A DNA stretch of 9,518 nt from Cyrtobacter comes (GTDB taxonomy: Bacteria; Pseudomonadota; Alphaproteobacteria; Rickettsiales; Midichloriaceae): contig NZ_JARGYT010000048.1 in NCBI RefSeq assembly GCF_034470605.1, positions 1-9,518 on the forward strand, given 5' to 3'. Numbering within the stretch: the first letter of the stretch is position 1; each line of letters opens with the position of its first letter. Of the stretch, positions 1-6,348 are shown in pieces. The position numbers and the translations under genes are program-made. The notes under the pieces were generated by a model that did no database searches, was not told the origin of the DNA, and saw only the letters and a program-made list of their open reading frames with translations.

Positions 1-129
1 AAACCCATTCATTGAACGTTTTAATGTCGATCGGAAACAACCTTTTATCCATCTAAATACCATATTTATCGCCTCCAATATAATATTGCATCTTTTCCAT
101 TATTTGGCAAAACCTTTGTTAACAGTGCC
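1..129 (-). mobile_element. 5' end of an insertion sequence (left copy, cut by window edge)
   Basis: Positions 1-131 are the exact reverse complement of 9388-9518. Read on the minus strand from position 129, the terminus begins GGCACTGTTAACAAAG, then reaches a GGAGG ribosome binding site and a short open frame that runs off the window at position 1. The first nine bases match the GGCACTGTT ends known from IS6-family elements, but the rest does not let me assign a family. The element lies outside the window to the left and its terminus faces inward. A TA dinucleotide follows the terminus here, as at the other copy. This copy sits directly before the first gene and may have removed that gene's 5' end. 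Confidence 0.75.
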
Positions 130-130
130 T

Positions 131-2236
131 ATGAGTATTTTATTAAATCTCATTCACGGTAATGTTAAGCAAAAAGGCATGTATGAGATACCGGCAACTG
201 TAGGGTGGCTTTATAGTATAGAGCATATCGCAAAGTACAGACGTCAATTTCATCAAGAGGTTATAAATCTGGAATTACCTGTATTCGATATATACAAATC
301 CATACCTGATCATGGAAGTAATTTTACGATTAGTAAAAAATTTCCGCGCAATTATATCATGAATTCTGTAAAGAAGAAAGGTACGGAAATGAAACTGGTG
401 CAAGGTGGAGATATAATAAAAGAGGGTATTAAAAAATTTACTACCAAGAAAAATAGAACGATAGACAATGCTCATCATAATAACCAAGAGCAACAAACGA
501 ACCCATGGCAGCAAATAGAAAAAATAATCTCATTACTTGCTGAAAATGAGCCCAATACGTTAGCTAAGTCAGCTAAAATACCTTTAGTAAGCCATAAGAT
601 TTTAGATAAAAATATTGAAACTATAAGTTCAAGTAATGTGCGTTCTGATGTTTTGATTACAATTTTAGCTAGAGCTTCTGACTTTACAGGTTCTTTTAAG
701 ATAAAGCTTGGTAGTTCAGTAATTACAAAGCAGCATGAATCAATGCAAAATGATGATGAAGTGGTAAGGGGCGTTGAGGAAATAGAAGTATTAAATAAGA
801 ACAAAGATAGTATTCAAGAGGATGGAGATGTCGTTTTCAACTGGATAGAGATGCCATTCAAGTGGGTGGAGATGCTTGTTCAGAGGAGTGGAGATGCCAT
901 TCAAGTGGATAAGGGTAGTACTCAAGGAGATAGAGATGCCGTTCAAGAGGATAAATATACTGGTGGATTGCTTCGTGCTGCGGCAGAATTTGTTGCTCCT
1001 GCATTTGCCTGTGTTTTATGGAAGGGTGAGGTATTAGGGGCTTTATTAAAGGGGGGTATATTGCATGGTGCATCTATCTTTTTAGATAGAGTTGTCATAA
1101 AAAATATTAATATGGCCGTGCAGGAAGGCGCATCCGATGTACTTTTTGAATCAAAACAAAAAGGCAAAATATATGATAAACATAAAATTTACTATGAAAG
1201 CAACCCTTCTGCTTATTCTAGTTTAGCAGCTCATTTGTTCATGGGACTTACTGTTAGTGGGTTTATTAATGATGGTATGTTTAGATTTAAGGTAGACGGA
1301 TATGAGCTTATGTTCAGATCTATAAAATGGTTAGCTATTACTGAAATGTCTAAATTAAAGCATACCAAAACTGATGGTATGAAGAAATTTGACCTATACT
1401 GCCCCGCCGGTTCTATCACAAAAGAATGTCAATATTCCTTAAAGGCTTCATTTGATAAATTTACTAACGTGACTTTTAATATCGAGCTTGGTAAATTTAT
1501 TATAGAAGATACAGTATTAAGATACGGTGTTGATACGGTAGTTAGTGGGGGGGTGGCATTATGTTATGCCAATCCTATGGTTGCTGGTGTAACTATTATT
1601 GCGGGTGGCGCTGTCATAACAAATGAATTTTTTAGTTCTAATGTTGGTTATATTATGGCAGCTGGTTTGGTAATTTCTGTTATTGCTACCGCTGTCGTTA
1701 TAGCTCCTGTAGCAGCAGCAGCACCTGTGGCGGCAGCACCTGTGGCGGCAGCACCTGTGGCAGCAGCTCCTTCTGTTACTACCATTCTTACCTCTATTGG
1801 CAGTGCTCTTATGACGACAGCTTATTTTACTGTAGCATTCATTGGTACTTACAATGTTGCGAGTTCCTTTTTGCCAGAGCATAAAACTATTTCGTTTAAT
1901 GAAGTGAAAATTGACGGAATAATAATAGAGCATTTGAAAAGCCTTAATCAGAGTGATGCTTTAATTGAAAAATTTATGAAGCATAGCAATAAGTATGTTA
2001 AAGCTACTTTAGGAGATGATAAGTGCCCTGATGGGTATGTATTTAAAAAAGCATTCTATGATAAGGTAGAAGATACTGGTAAAGCAAAGGTGAATATTTG
2101 TATTGACATCCACTTTGGTACATTGAGTAATCTTCATGATATCGAAATAGAAGAATGTGGTTGGTTGGGTTTATGGTGCGGCCAAGTACCATCTGATCTT
2201 CAATCTGCATATTATATTTCTATGATGCACTTATAG
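131..2236 (+). CDS. Unrecognised multi-repeat membrane protein, possibly 5'-truncated by IS
   Basis: I do not recognise this protein. From the ATG at 131 it is 701 residues. The N-terminal third is soluble and charged (KKK, NNQEQQTN). At about residues 225-275 there is a block of 7-residue repeats (AIQVDKG, AVQEDKY). Hydrophobic, glycine/alanine-rich stretches follow at about 281-320, 364-380, 468-497, 506-527 and 550-582, with a (PVAAA)n linker between the last two. The final 120 residues are soluble and cysteine-containing (DDKCPDG, CGWLGLWCG). This layout suggests a multi-pass or membrane-inserting protein, which is inference. The start is uncertain. ATG 131 lies 2 bp inside the IS terminus and has no Shine-Dalgarno. 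The same frame is open upstream across the whole IS end to the window edge (TTG at 86 is another nominal start), and ATG 179 is a further option. The native N-terminus may therefore be lost. A run of seven G at 1547-1553 is unusual for such AT-rich DNA. Confidence 0.75.
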   Translation: MSILLNLIHGNVKQKGMYEIPATVGWLYSIEHIAKYRRQFHQEVINLELPVFDIYKSIPDHGSNFTISKKFPRNYIMNSVKKKGTEMKLVQGGDIIKEGIKKFTTKKNRTIDNAHHNNQEQQTNPWQQIEKIISLLAENEPNTLAKSAKIPLVSHKILDKNIETISSSNVRSDVLITILARASDFTGSFKIKLGSSVITKQHESMQNDDEVVRGVEEIEVLNKNKDSIQEDGDVVFNWIEMPFKWVEMLVQRSGDAIQVDKGSTQGDRDAVQEDKYTGGLLRAAAEFVAPAFACVLWKGEVLGALLKGGILHGASIFLDRVVIKNINMAVQEGASDVLFESKQKGKIYDKHKIYYESNPSAYSSLAAHLFMGLTVSGFINDGMFRFKVDGYELMFRSIKWLAITEMSKLKHTKTDGMKKFDLYCPAGSITKECQYSLKASFDKFTNVTFNIELGKFIIEDTVLRYGVDTVVSGGVALCYANPMVAGVTIIAGGAVITNEFFSSNVGYIMAAGLVISVIATAVVIAPVAAAAPVAAAPVAAAPVAAAPSVTTILTSIGSALMTTAYFTVAFIGTYNVASSFLPEHKTISFNEVKIDGIIIEHLKSLNQSDALIEKFMKHSNKYVKATLGDDKCPDGYVFKKAFYDKVEDTGKAKVNICIDIHFGTLSNLHDIEIEECGWLGLWCGQVPSDLQSAYYISMMHL
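803..952 (+). repeat. Imperfect 21-bp tandem repeat inside the first gene
   Basis: Seven in-frame units start at 803, 824, 845, 866, 890, 911 and 932. Six are 21 bp and one (866-889) is 24 bp. The best-kept core is GATGCCATTCAAG.GGAT. They encode heptads such as KDSIQED, GDAIQVD, KGSTQGD and RDAVQED. Middle units have drifted to hydrophobic/aromatic variants (IEMPFKW). The unit length keeps the frame, so copy-number change would alter protein length without disrupting it. Confidence 0.7.
1706..1768 (+). repeat. 15-bp tandem repeat encoding PVAAA
   Basis: One 18-bp unit (1706-1723, PVAAAA) is followed by three 15-bp units (1724, 1739, 1754), each encoding PVAAA. The units at 1724 and 1739 are identical at the DNA level, so the expansion looks recent. 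The repeat forms an Ala/Pro linker between two hydrophobic segments of the host gene. Its GC content is clearly above that of the surroundings. Confidence 0.85.
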
Positions 2237-2251
2237 CCATGTAGTTATATA

Positions 2252-2278
2252 TTGCACCATGAAGTTGTACAATTTTTT
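2252..2278 (+). terminator. Weak candidate terminator after the first gene
   Basis: TTGCAC (2252-2257) can pair with GTACAA (2267-2272) except for one C-A mismatch, and it is followed by six T (2273-2278). The position, 16 bp past the stop codon, is right, but the stem is short and AT-rich. Confidence 0.2.
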
Positions 2279-2310
2279 ATTATATATATGTCATATAAAT
2301 TTATTCATAC

Positions 2311-2338
2311 TTGCGACTTACGAGTTTTTTAGTATAAA
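2311..2338 (+). promoter_or_regulatory. Candidate sigma-70 promoter for psd
   Basis: TTGCGA (2311-2316) and TATAAA (2333-2338) are separated by 16 bp and lie about 55 bp upstream of the psd ATG. This is the best -35/-10 pair in the gap between the first gene and psd. Confidence 0.4.
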
Positions 2339-2393
2339 CTCCAGTTTGGTGTTATTGACTGCTATTTTTACTTTTTACTGAGTGGTTAGTTTA

Positions 2394-3077
2394 ATGAATA
2401 TTAGAATACATAAGGAGGGCTATGCCTTAATAGCGGCTTTTTTTATAGTTACTCTTGTCTTGTCTTTTTTTTCAAATTACTTGGCTATAATTGGGCTAAT
2501 AGCCTCTGTTTGGTGTATTTTCTTTTTTAGAGACCCAAACAGGGTTGTTCCTATGCTGAGTGGTGTGGTGGTTAGCCCTGCAGATGGCGTAGTTCAATCC
2601 ATAGTAGAGGGGGATATTCCACCTTTTGAGTTAGGCCTTGATCCTGATGTAAGGATGACTAGAATCAGCATATTTCTTGATGTTTTTAACGTGCATGTAA
2701 ATAGAGCCCCTATTACTGGTAAGGTAGAGAAGGCTCATTATAGAAAAGGTAAATTTATTAATGCTTCTCTCGATAAAGCAAGTATTGATAATGAAAGGCA
2801 GTCTCTGTTATTTGGCCATGCGGATACTGGGTATAAGATACCTTGTGTGCAAATAGCTGGTTTGATAGCAAGGAGAATAGTCTGCGATGCATATGAGGGG
2901 GGTGAATTTCAAGTGGGTGATAGATTTGGAATAATAAGATTTGGTAGTAGGGTTGATGTGTATTTGCCGCAGGGTATAAGGCCAATGGTTCATGTTAATC
3001 AGACTATGGTTGGTGGTGAGACTATATTAGCTAATTTATTAGAGGAGGGTAAAATTATCCAATTTATTGAAAAGTAA
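2394..3077 (+). CDS. psd: Phosphatidylserine decarboxylase proenzyme (short, rickettsial type)
   Basis: The enzyme decarboxylates phosphatidylserine to phosphatidylethanolamine at the inner membrane, the last step of PE synthesis. From ATG 2394 it is 227 residues, the size of the short PSD class. Two hydrophobic N-terminal segments (about 10-26 and 29-45) anchor it. SPADG at 61-65 carries the Asp expected in the self-cleavage triad, and His101 lies in FNVHVNR. The sequences NASLDKAS, NERQS and QIAGLIARRIVC are hallmark motifs. RFGSRVDVYLP near the C-terminus contains the Gly184-Ser185 cleavage point, where Ser becomes the pyruvoyl group. FGSR replaces the LGST of the long class, as is usual for this subfamily. 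An in-frame GTG at 2382 would add four residues. Neither start has a clear Shine-Dalgarno, so the ATG is preferred. pssA, often next to psd in Rickettsia, is not in the window. Confidence 0.96.
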   Translation: MNIRIHKEGYALIAAFFIVTLVLSFFSNYLAIIGLIASVWCIFFFRDPNRVVPMLSGVVVSPADGVVQSIVEGDIPPFELGLDPDVRMTRISIFLDVFNVHVNRAPITGKVEKAHYRKGKFINASLDKASIDNERQSLLFGHADTGYKIPCVQIAGLIARRIVCDAYEGGEFQVGDRFGIIRFGSRVDVYLPQGIRPMVHVNQTMVGGETILANLLEEGKIIQFIEK

Positions 3078-3220
3078 CCTAATAATCAGGAGTATTAGTT
3101 AGTGTATTTTTGTCTATTTTTCACTTTTCATACTTATATATTATGTGTGTATCTGTATAAAGGTATTTCTAGTGTTGATACTTTGTATATAGAAGGGGGA
3201 GGGGTATTTGTAAAATTAAT

Positions 3221-3294
3221 GCCGTCATAGCTCAGGATGGTAGAGCAACGCATTCGTAACGCGTAGGTCGGGGGTTCGAATCCCTTTGACGGCA
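3221..3294 (+). tRNA. tRNA-Thr (anticodon CGT)
   Basis: A full cloverleaf can be drawn. Acceptor GCCGTCA pairs with TGACGGC and the discriminator is A at 3294. The D stem is GCTC/GAGC. The anticodon loop TTCGTAA gives anticodon CGT at 3254-3256, which reads ACG. The variable loop is AGGTC. The T arm is GGGGG-TTCGAAT-CCCTT, with two G-U pairs at its base. CCA is not encoded. The anticodon stem ACGCA/CGCGT has an A-C mismatch at positions 31-39, next to the loop. The gene lies 143 bp after psd. No convincing promoter or terminator was found for it. Confidence 0.95.
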
Positions 3295-3553
3295 CGGTTT
3301 ATAAATAAAAAGAATATTATTATGAAATGATTAAATAGATAAAAAATGATAAAACACAGTAAATTTGCGCTACAAGAAAATTTTACTAAAAGTGAGATTA
3401 GATAGTTCTTATCTATGCAACAGAAACAGTGATTGAGCGCTGTAAAAAAGACAAATAGTATTCATTAGTGAAGTGGTATAAATTGAAAGTGGGTCGTTAA
3501 AAAGTAAGGAGATTGGCAATTTGAGTAACTTCATCTTTTGTTTAAATGGGGTA

Positions 3554-3695
3554 TATAGCTGGGTTATTTGATGCGGAATACTTAATAATACTTCTTGTAT
3601 TACAGCTTATGCTAATTTAACTTAAATAACTATAGCTGTTTTATTTGAGGTGATAGATAATACATTACAGCCTATGCTGATTCAGCTTAAATCAC
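3554..3695 (+). repeat. Two-unit imperfect tandem repeat in the gap
   Basis: Unit 1 is 3554-3630 (77 bp) and unit 2 is 3631-3695 (65 bp). Both begin TATAGCTG and continue with TTATTTGA, and both end in a related 36-bp block (3599-3634 against 3664-3699) that matches at 31 of 36 positions. The blocks share ATTACAGC.TATGCT and CTTAAAT. The length difference is an indel in the middle of the unit. No function is evident. Confidence 0.6.
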
Positions 3696-3761
3696 TATAT
3701 ATCCAGGAATTAAAACGCTAATAGAGACCGGTCTACCAAGGCAAAATTCATTATAACACGG

Positions 3762-4372
3762 AATTGTCTAAGAAGAGTTACTCAACAAAAGAAGGGAAAT
3801 TTGAAAATTGCGCATTATCCAGCGAGCGCATTGGAAGAGATTTATTGTTATCAAAATCTTGCTTTGAAGATTAATCTGATTACTGCAATTTAATAATATA
3901 AAATTAAGCAAATAAGAGTTTCCGAATAGGTGTTTTTTTGCTTCTTTGAAAATATAGAGTTGCAGTAAAGCTTCTGAATTCATTGATAACCAGTGTAATA
4001 ACAACTTTTGATTCTTTAAATAACATAAAATCATACAATTTAAAAAAGCAGTATATGCTTGCTTATCTATAACGTGTTTTTAAGATGTGCCTTTTCTTTT
4101 TTCCTGAGTAAATAGTGTTTTGACCTTTTTTGTCGCTAGTGTTGTTGCTTCTATAAGTGCAACTTCTACCACTCTTAAGAAATAAAGCTTCTTATTGATA
4201 GTGCAAAATCAGTGTATTATTTTTCTATCCATATAATCGGATCATATAGTTGGCTTACATGAAGTATATATTATTCCTGTATGCTCTAAAGCAATTAATA
4301 ATTTCTATGCTTTTTCTATCTTTTTTGTAACTCATTAAAAATATCACTTCACTTAACTCTTCTTAGCCAATT
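3762..4372. repeat. 19-bp inverted repeat pair bounding 611 bp
   Basis: AATTGTCTAAGAAGAGTTA (3762-3780) is the reverse complement of TAACTCTTCTTAGCCAATT (4354-4372) at 18 of 19 positions. The interval between the arms contains only decayed frames. It could be the terminal repeats of a degraded IS or MITE, but the AT-rich base composition makes chance similarity possible. Confidence 0.35.
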
Positions 4373-4400
4373 TTTCATCTTTTTGCGGCTTCATCTTTGA

Positions 4401-4551
4401 TCATTCTATAAAATCACTAGCTTGACCTCTCATACCTTTTTATTCGAGAATCTCATTTCCGAAGAGGTCTATTGTAAGAGGCGATATAAATTTTTTATTA
4501 CTCAAAAACAATTGTCGTAGTGTTTTATATACTGGCGCGGCGCTCAGGTTT
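4401..4551 (-). pseudogene. Out-of-frame coding remnant at the 3' end of the protease gene
   Basis: On the minus strand, a frame offset from the protease reads SAAPVYKTLRQLFL and then FISPLTIDLFGNEILE to a TAA at 4440-4442. After that stop the same frame continues KGMRGQASDFIE to a TGA at 4401-4403. It joins the protease frame if one A is lost from the A6 tract at 4553-4558. The residue content looks protein-like but I recognise no family. It may be the decayed original C-terminus of the protease or a separate dead gene. Confidence 0.35.
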
Positions 4552-5703
4552 CTTTTTTGCATCTTTTGGTTTGTGTTCATATAACAATCGGCCGCCCGCC
4601 CTCTTCTTATAATCTGGAATGTTTGGGTCCTTTATAACAGGCGGCTCAATTAAATCCTGTTTTTGGTTATTAGCTTTGTTGTCTGGGCTAACTTGTGCTG
4701 TATTGGAATAAAACATGGCATTCAGTACTGTATATAGTGGTAAAAGTAAGAAAGCGAATATATCGCGTAACTTAAAAATCATCCGCTTTATAAAACCCGC
4801 TGGCTCTATCTGATCATCATGCTCTATTATTTTTGTTGGTTCTGGAAATTGCGTTGCTCTACTTGTGGTTATAGTTTTTTCCGCAATTGGCTCTTCTTTT
4901 TGGCTGATTTGCCAATCCGCTTCTATCTGCTTGACTATATTATCATCTTGCAACTCATTCGGTTGGATGCGCCAAAGGCCCATTATTTGGTTTAATCTTA
5001 CTTGAGCAATATGCTTTAATTCTGGGGTTTTGATAGTAAATTGAACCTTGTCTATTCGTTGATCATTTTTGAAGTGATTTATATAGTCTACAATATTTTG
5101 AATTATTATTGGCCCGCAATCCCACCCATTCTTTCCTTTACCTTGTTGATCAATTTTATTTTCGCTGTGTAAAAAATCTTTATCAGTTACTTCTTTTCCT
5201 GGGAAAAAATTTTTAAATGCTTTTTTGATTTCATTGAAAATTTTTGCTTTTAAATCTTGATTGAAACTACCAAACGGATTATCCCAATTTATATTAAAGT
5301 TACTTAATTGATAATTGGGCTCTATCACTATATAAACCCAATGTCCGCCATATAGGATTGGTATGATAAATAGATTGAGTTGCACTGGATTTTCATGAGT
5401 TGACCAGAAGCTATATTTCTCTTTTGCCTTATGTATATCATGTATTAAATTTTCTGATTGAAATGTGTTATCATTATCATGTTTTGGATCTAAACTTTTT
5501 ATAGATTGAACATTAAAGATGAATATACCTTCTTGATTTGGAGCGAAATAATCTCCTGGATCAACTATAGGGTCAAAATGCTTAAGTAATTTGCTTTTTA
5601 ATGCAGATAACATGTTTGTAATATCTTGCATCCCATATAAATATTTCCTATTTTTATAATTTTCCTTGTCTAATATGCTACTATCTTCAAAATTACCCTC
5701 CAT
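4525..5703 (-). CDS. C48/Ulp1-like cysteine protease with C-terminal membrane anchor; putative effector
   Basis: With the chosen start the protein is 392 residues. It shows the Ulp1/SENP (C48) catalytic layout. GGHWVYIVIE carries His121, NWDNPFGS carries Asp141, QQGKGKNGWDCGP carries the oxyanion-hole Gln (186 or 187) and the nucleophile Cys196. Such enzymes cleave isopeptide or C-terminal bonds of ubiquitin or SUMO-like modifiers, and bacterial members are commonly secreted into host cells. A single hydrophobic segment at about 314-332 (IFAFLLLPLYTVLNAMF) is followed by a basic tail rich in Lys/Arg, suggesting a tail anchor. There is no N-terminal signal peptide. ATG 5703 is preferred over ATG 5739 (404 residues) because AGGAG lies 7 bp before it, while 5739 has none. 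The gene is transcribed divergently from secG. Secretion, substrate and host role are inference. A YopJ-type acetyltransferase is less likely, because the WDCG context with a preceding Gln fits C48 better. Confidence 0.75.
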   Translation of the reverse strand: MEGNFEDSSILDKENYKNRKYLYGMQDITNMLSALKSKLLKHFDPIVDPGDYFAPNQEGIFIFNVQSIKSLDPKHDNDNTFQSENLIHDIHKAKEKYSFWSTHENPVQLNLFIIPILYGGHWVYIVIEPNYQLSNFNINWDNPFGSFNQDLKAKIFNEIKKAFKNFFPGKEVTDKDFLHSENKIDQQGKGKNGWDCGPIIIQNIVDYINHFKNDQRIDKVQFTIKTPELKHIAQVRLNQIMGLWRIQPNELQDDNIVKQIEADWQISQKEEPIAEKTITTSRATQFPEPTKIIEHDDQIEPAGFIKRMIFKLRDIFAFLLLPLYTVLNAMFYSNTAQVSPDNKANNQKQDLIEPPVIKDPNIPDYKKRAGGRLLYEHKPKDAKKKPERRASI

Positions 5704-5710
5704 ACCATAT

Positions 5711-5715
5711 CTCCT
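5711..5715 (-). promoter_or_regulatory. Ribosome binding site deciding the protease start
   Basis: The minus strand reads AGGAG, then a 7-bp spacer (ATATGGT), then ATG at 5703. The upstream in-frame ATG at 5739 has no Shine-Dalgarno in front of it, so translation most likely begins at 5703. Confidence 0.6.
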
Positions 5716-5739
5716 ATTTTCTTCCCTATTTTTTGGCAT

Positions 5740-5974
5740 AAATTTCTAGTAAAAAATGCGTGAGTTAATATGCAATTGCTTGAAATAAAACTCACAAATA
5801 GCTTAATTTAGACACAATATAAGGCCAGATGCAACAAGATACTATTTTACCAACTTATGTGTCTAAGGTATTTTTATAGATAAGAAATTATTAGAATATT
5901 TATATTATAAATCAATAAGTATCTAATATATAGCAGCTCTAGCTGTGAATATATGTGAGTAGTTATTTTACCTG
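5740..5974. other. Divergent intergenic region between protease and secG
   Basis: This is AT-rich spacer with no reading frame worth calling. It has two small dyads: GTGAGTT (5760-5766) with AACTCAC (5789-5795), just upstream of the protease, and CAGCT-CT-AGCTG (5934-5945), 30 bp before the secG -35 box. Either could be an operator, but nothing beyond symmetry supports that. No clear -35/-10 pair was found for the protease. Confidence 0.4.
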
Positions 5975-6003
5975 TTGCAGGTTGTGTTATAAGGTAATAT
6001 AAT
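5975..6003 (+). promoter_or_regulatory. Sigma-70 promoter for secG-pyrG
   Basis: TTGCAG (5975-5980) and a perfect TATAAT (5998-6003) are separated by 17 bp. Transcription would begin near 6010, leaving a leader of about 33 bases before the secG ATG. This is the strongest promoter-like match in the window. Confidence 0.7.
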
Positions 6004-6042
6004 CCGCGTGCTTGGGTTTGTGCAGTTAATTTATTTATTTAA

Positions 6043-6348
6043 ATGCTAACTTTTTTAATTATAATGCAGCTTTGCTTGGTTTTCATAATTGTTGTAATAG
6101 CTATATTTAGTACTAGCTCTTCTGATGAGGGTGTTATAGGTTCTTCATCCACTAATCAAAATATGAAAATTAAGCCTAAGAAGGCTAAGATATGGTTTGT
6201 ATTTGCTGCGCTTTTTATGATCAATAGCTTATTGATAGCAAAAGCAAATGTTAAAAAATCTGCTGTCACTATACAGCTTTTAGAGCAGGCTTCTAAAGAT
6301 TCTTTTGAGCATATTGAATCAGTTGATAGTGTAGCTGCAGGTGACTAA
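6043..6348 (+). CDS. secG: Preprotein translocase subunit SecG
   Basis: SecG is the small accessory subunit of the SecYEG inner-membrane channel and assists SecA-driven export. The 101-residue protein has the family's two-helix form: a hydrophobic segment at 3-23, a polar loop with SSSDEGVIGSSS at 25-36 (a counterpart of the Gly/Ser-rich SecG loop), a basic stretch KPKKAK, a second hydrophobic segment at 51-68, and a charged C-terminal tail of about 33 residues. Sequence conservation of SecG is low. The call rests on topology, loop motif, size and position directly before pyrG, an arrangement common in alphaproteobacteria. ATG 6043 is the only reasonable start and has no clear Shine-Dalgarno. 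The gene overlaps pyrG by 8 bp. Confidence 0.85.
   Translation: MLTFLIIMQLCLVFIIVVIAIFSTSSSDEGVIGSSSTNQNMKIKPKKAKIWFVFAALFMINSLLIAKANVKKSAVTIQLLEQASKDSFEHIESVDSVAAGD

Larger units (their letters stand above)
3295..4524. other. Long gap without an intact gene; decayed sequence
   Basis: This 1.2-kb stretch holds no convincing gene. It contains an imperfect tandem duplication (3554-3695), a 10-bp palindrome AGACCGGTCT (3725-3734), a 19-bp inverted repeat pair (3762-3780 and 4354-4372) and frame remnants. On the plus strand, 3714-3893 is open for 59 codons without an ATG; its middle reads NLKIAHYPASALEEIYCY. On the minus strand, 3768-4034 is open for 88 codons, leucine-rich, without a ribosome binding site. 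The stretch 4401-4524 continues the protease gene in a shifted frame (listed separately). The pattern fits a gene or mobile element in advanced decay, which is typical of reduced genomes. Confidence 0.6.

Noticed and set aside
475..804. 109-codon open frame on the minus strand inside the first gene
   Set aside because: It is antisense to a longer frame with better protein character and has a Ser/Thr/Leu-rich composition typical of shadow frames.
858..1073. Repetitive minus-strand frame with PLEWHLH-like repeats
   Set aside because: The periodicity is simply the antisense reading of the 21-bp repeat in the plus-strand gene.
3079..3098. CTAATA/TATTAG hairpin just after psd as a terminator
   Set aside because: The stem is six AT-rich pairs and the following sequence is only loosely T-rich, too weak to call.
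3353..3436. Short frame reading NLRYKKILLKV, resembling the start of UMP kinase (pyrH)
   Set aside because: Similarity covers only about ten residues, the following residues do not continue the kinase motif, and the frame stops after 27 codons.
3725..3734. Palindrome AGACCGGTCT
   Set aside because: It is a 10-bp palindrome, expected by chance in a window of this size, with no gene start nearby to make it an operator.
3768..4034. 88-codon minus-strand frame in the long gap
   Set aside because: It is leucine-rich, has no ribosome binding site or recognisable motif, and ends within one arm of an inverted repeat. At most it is a remnant, so it is described in the gap entry rather than called a gene.
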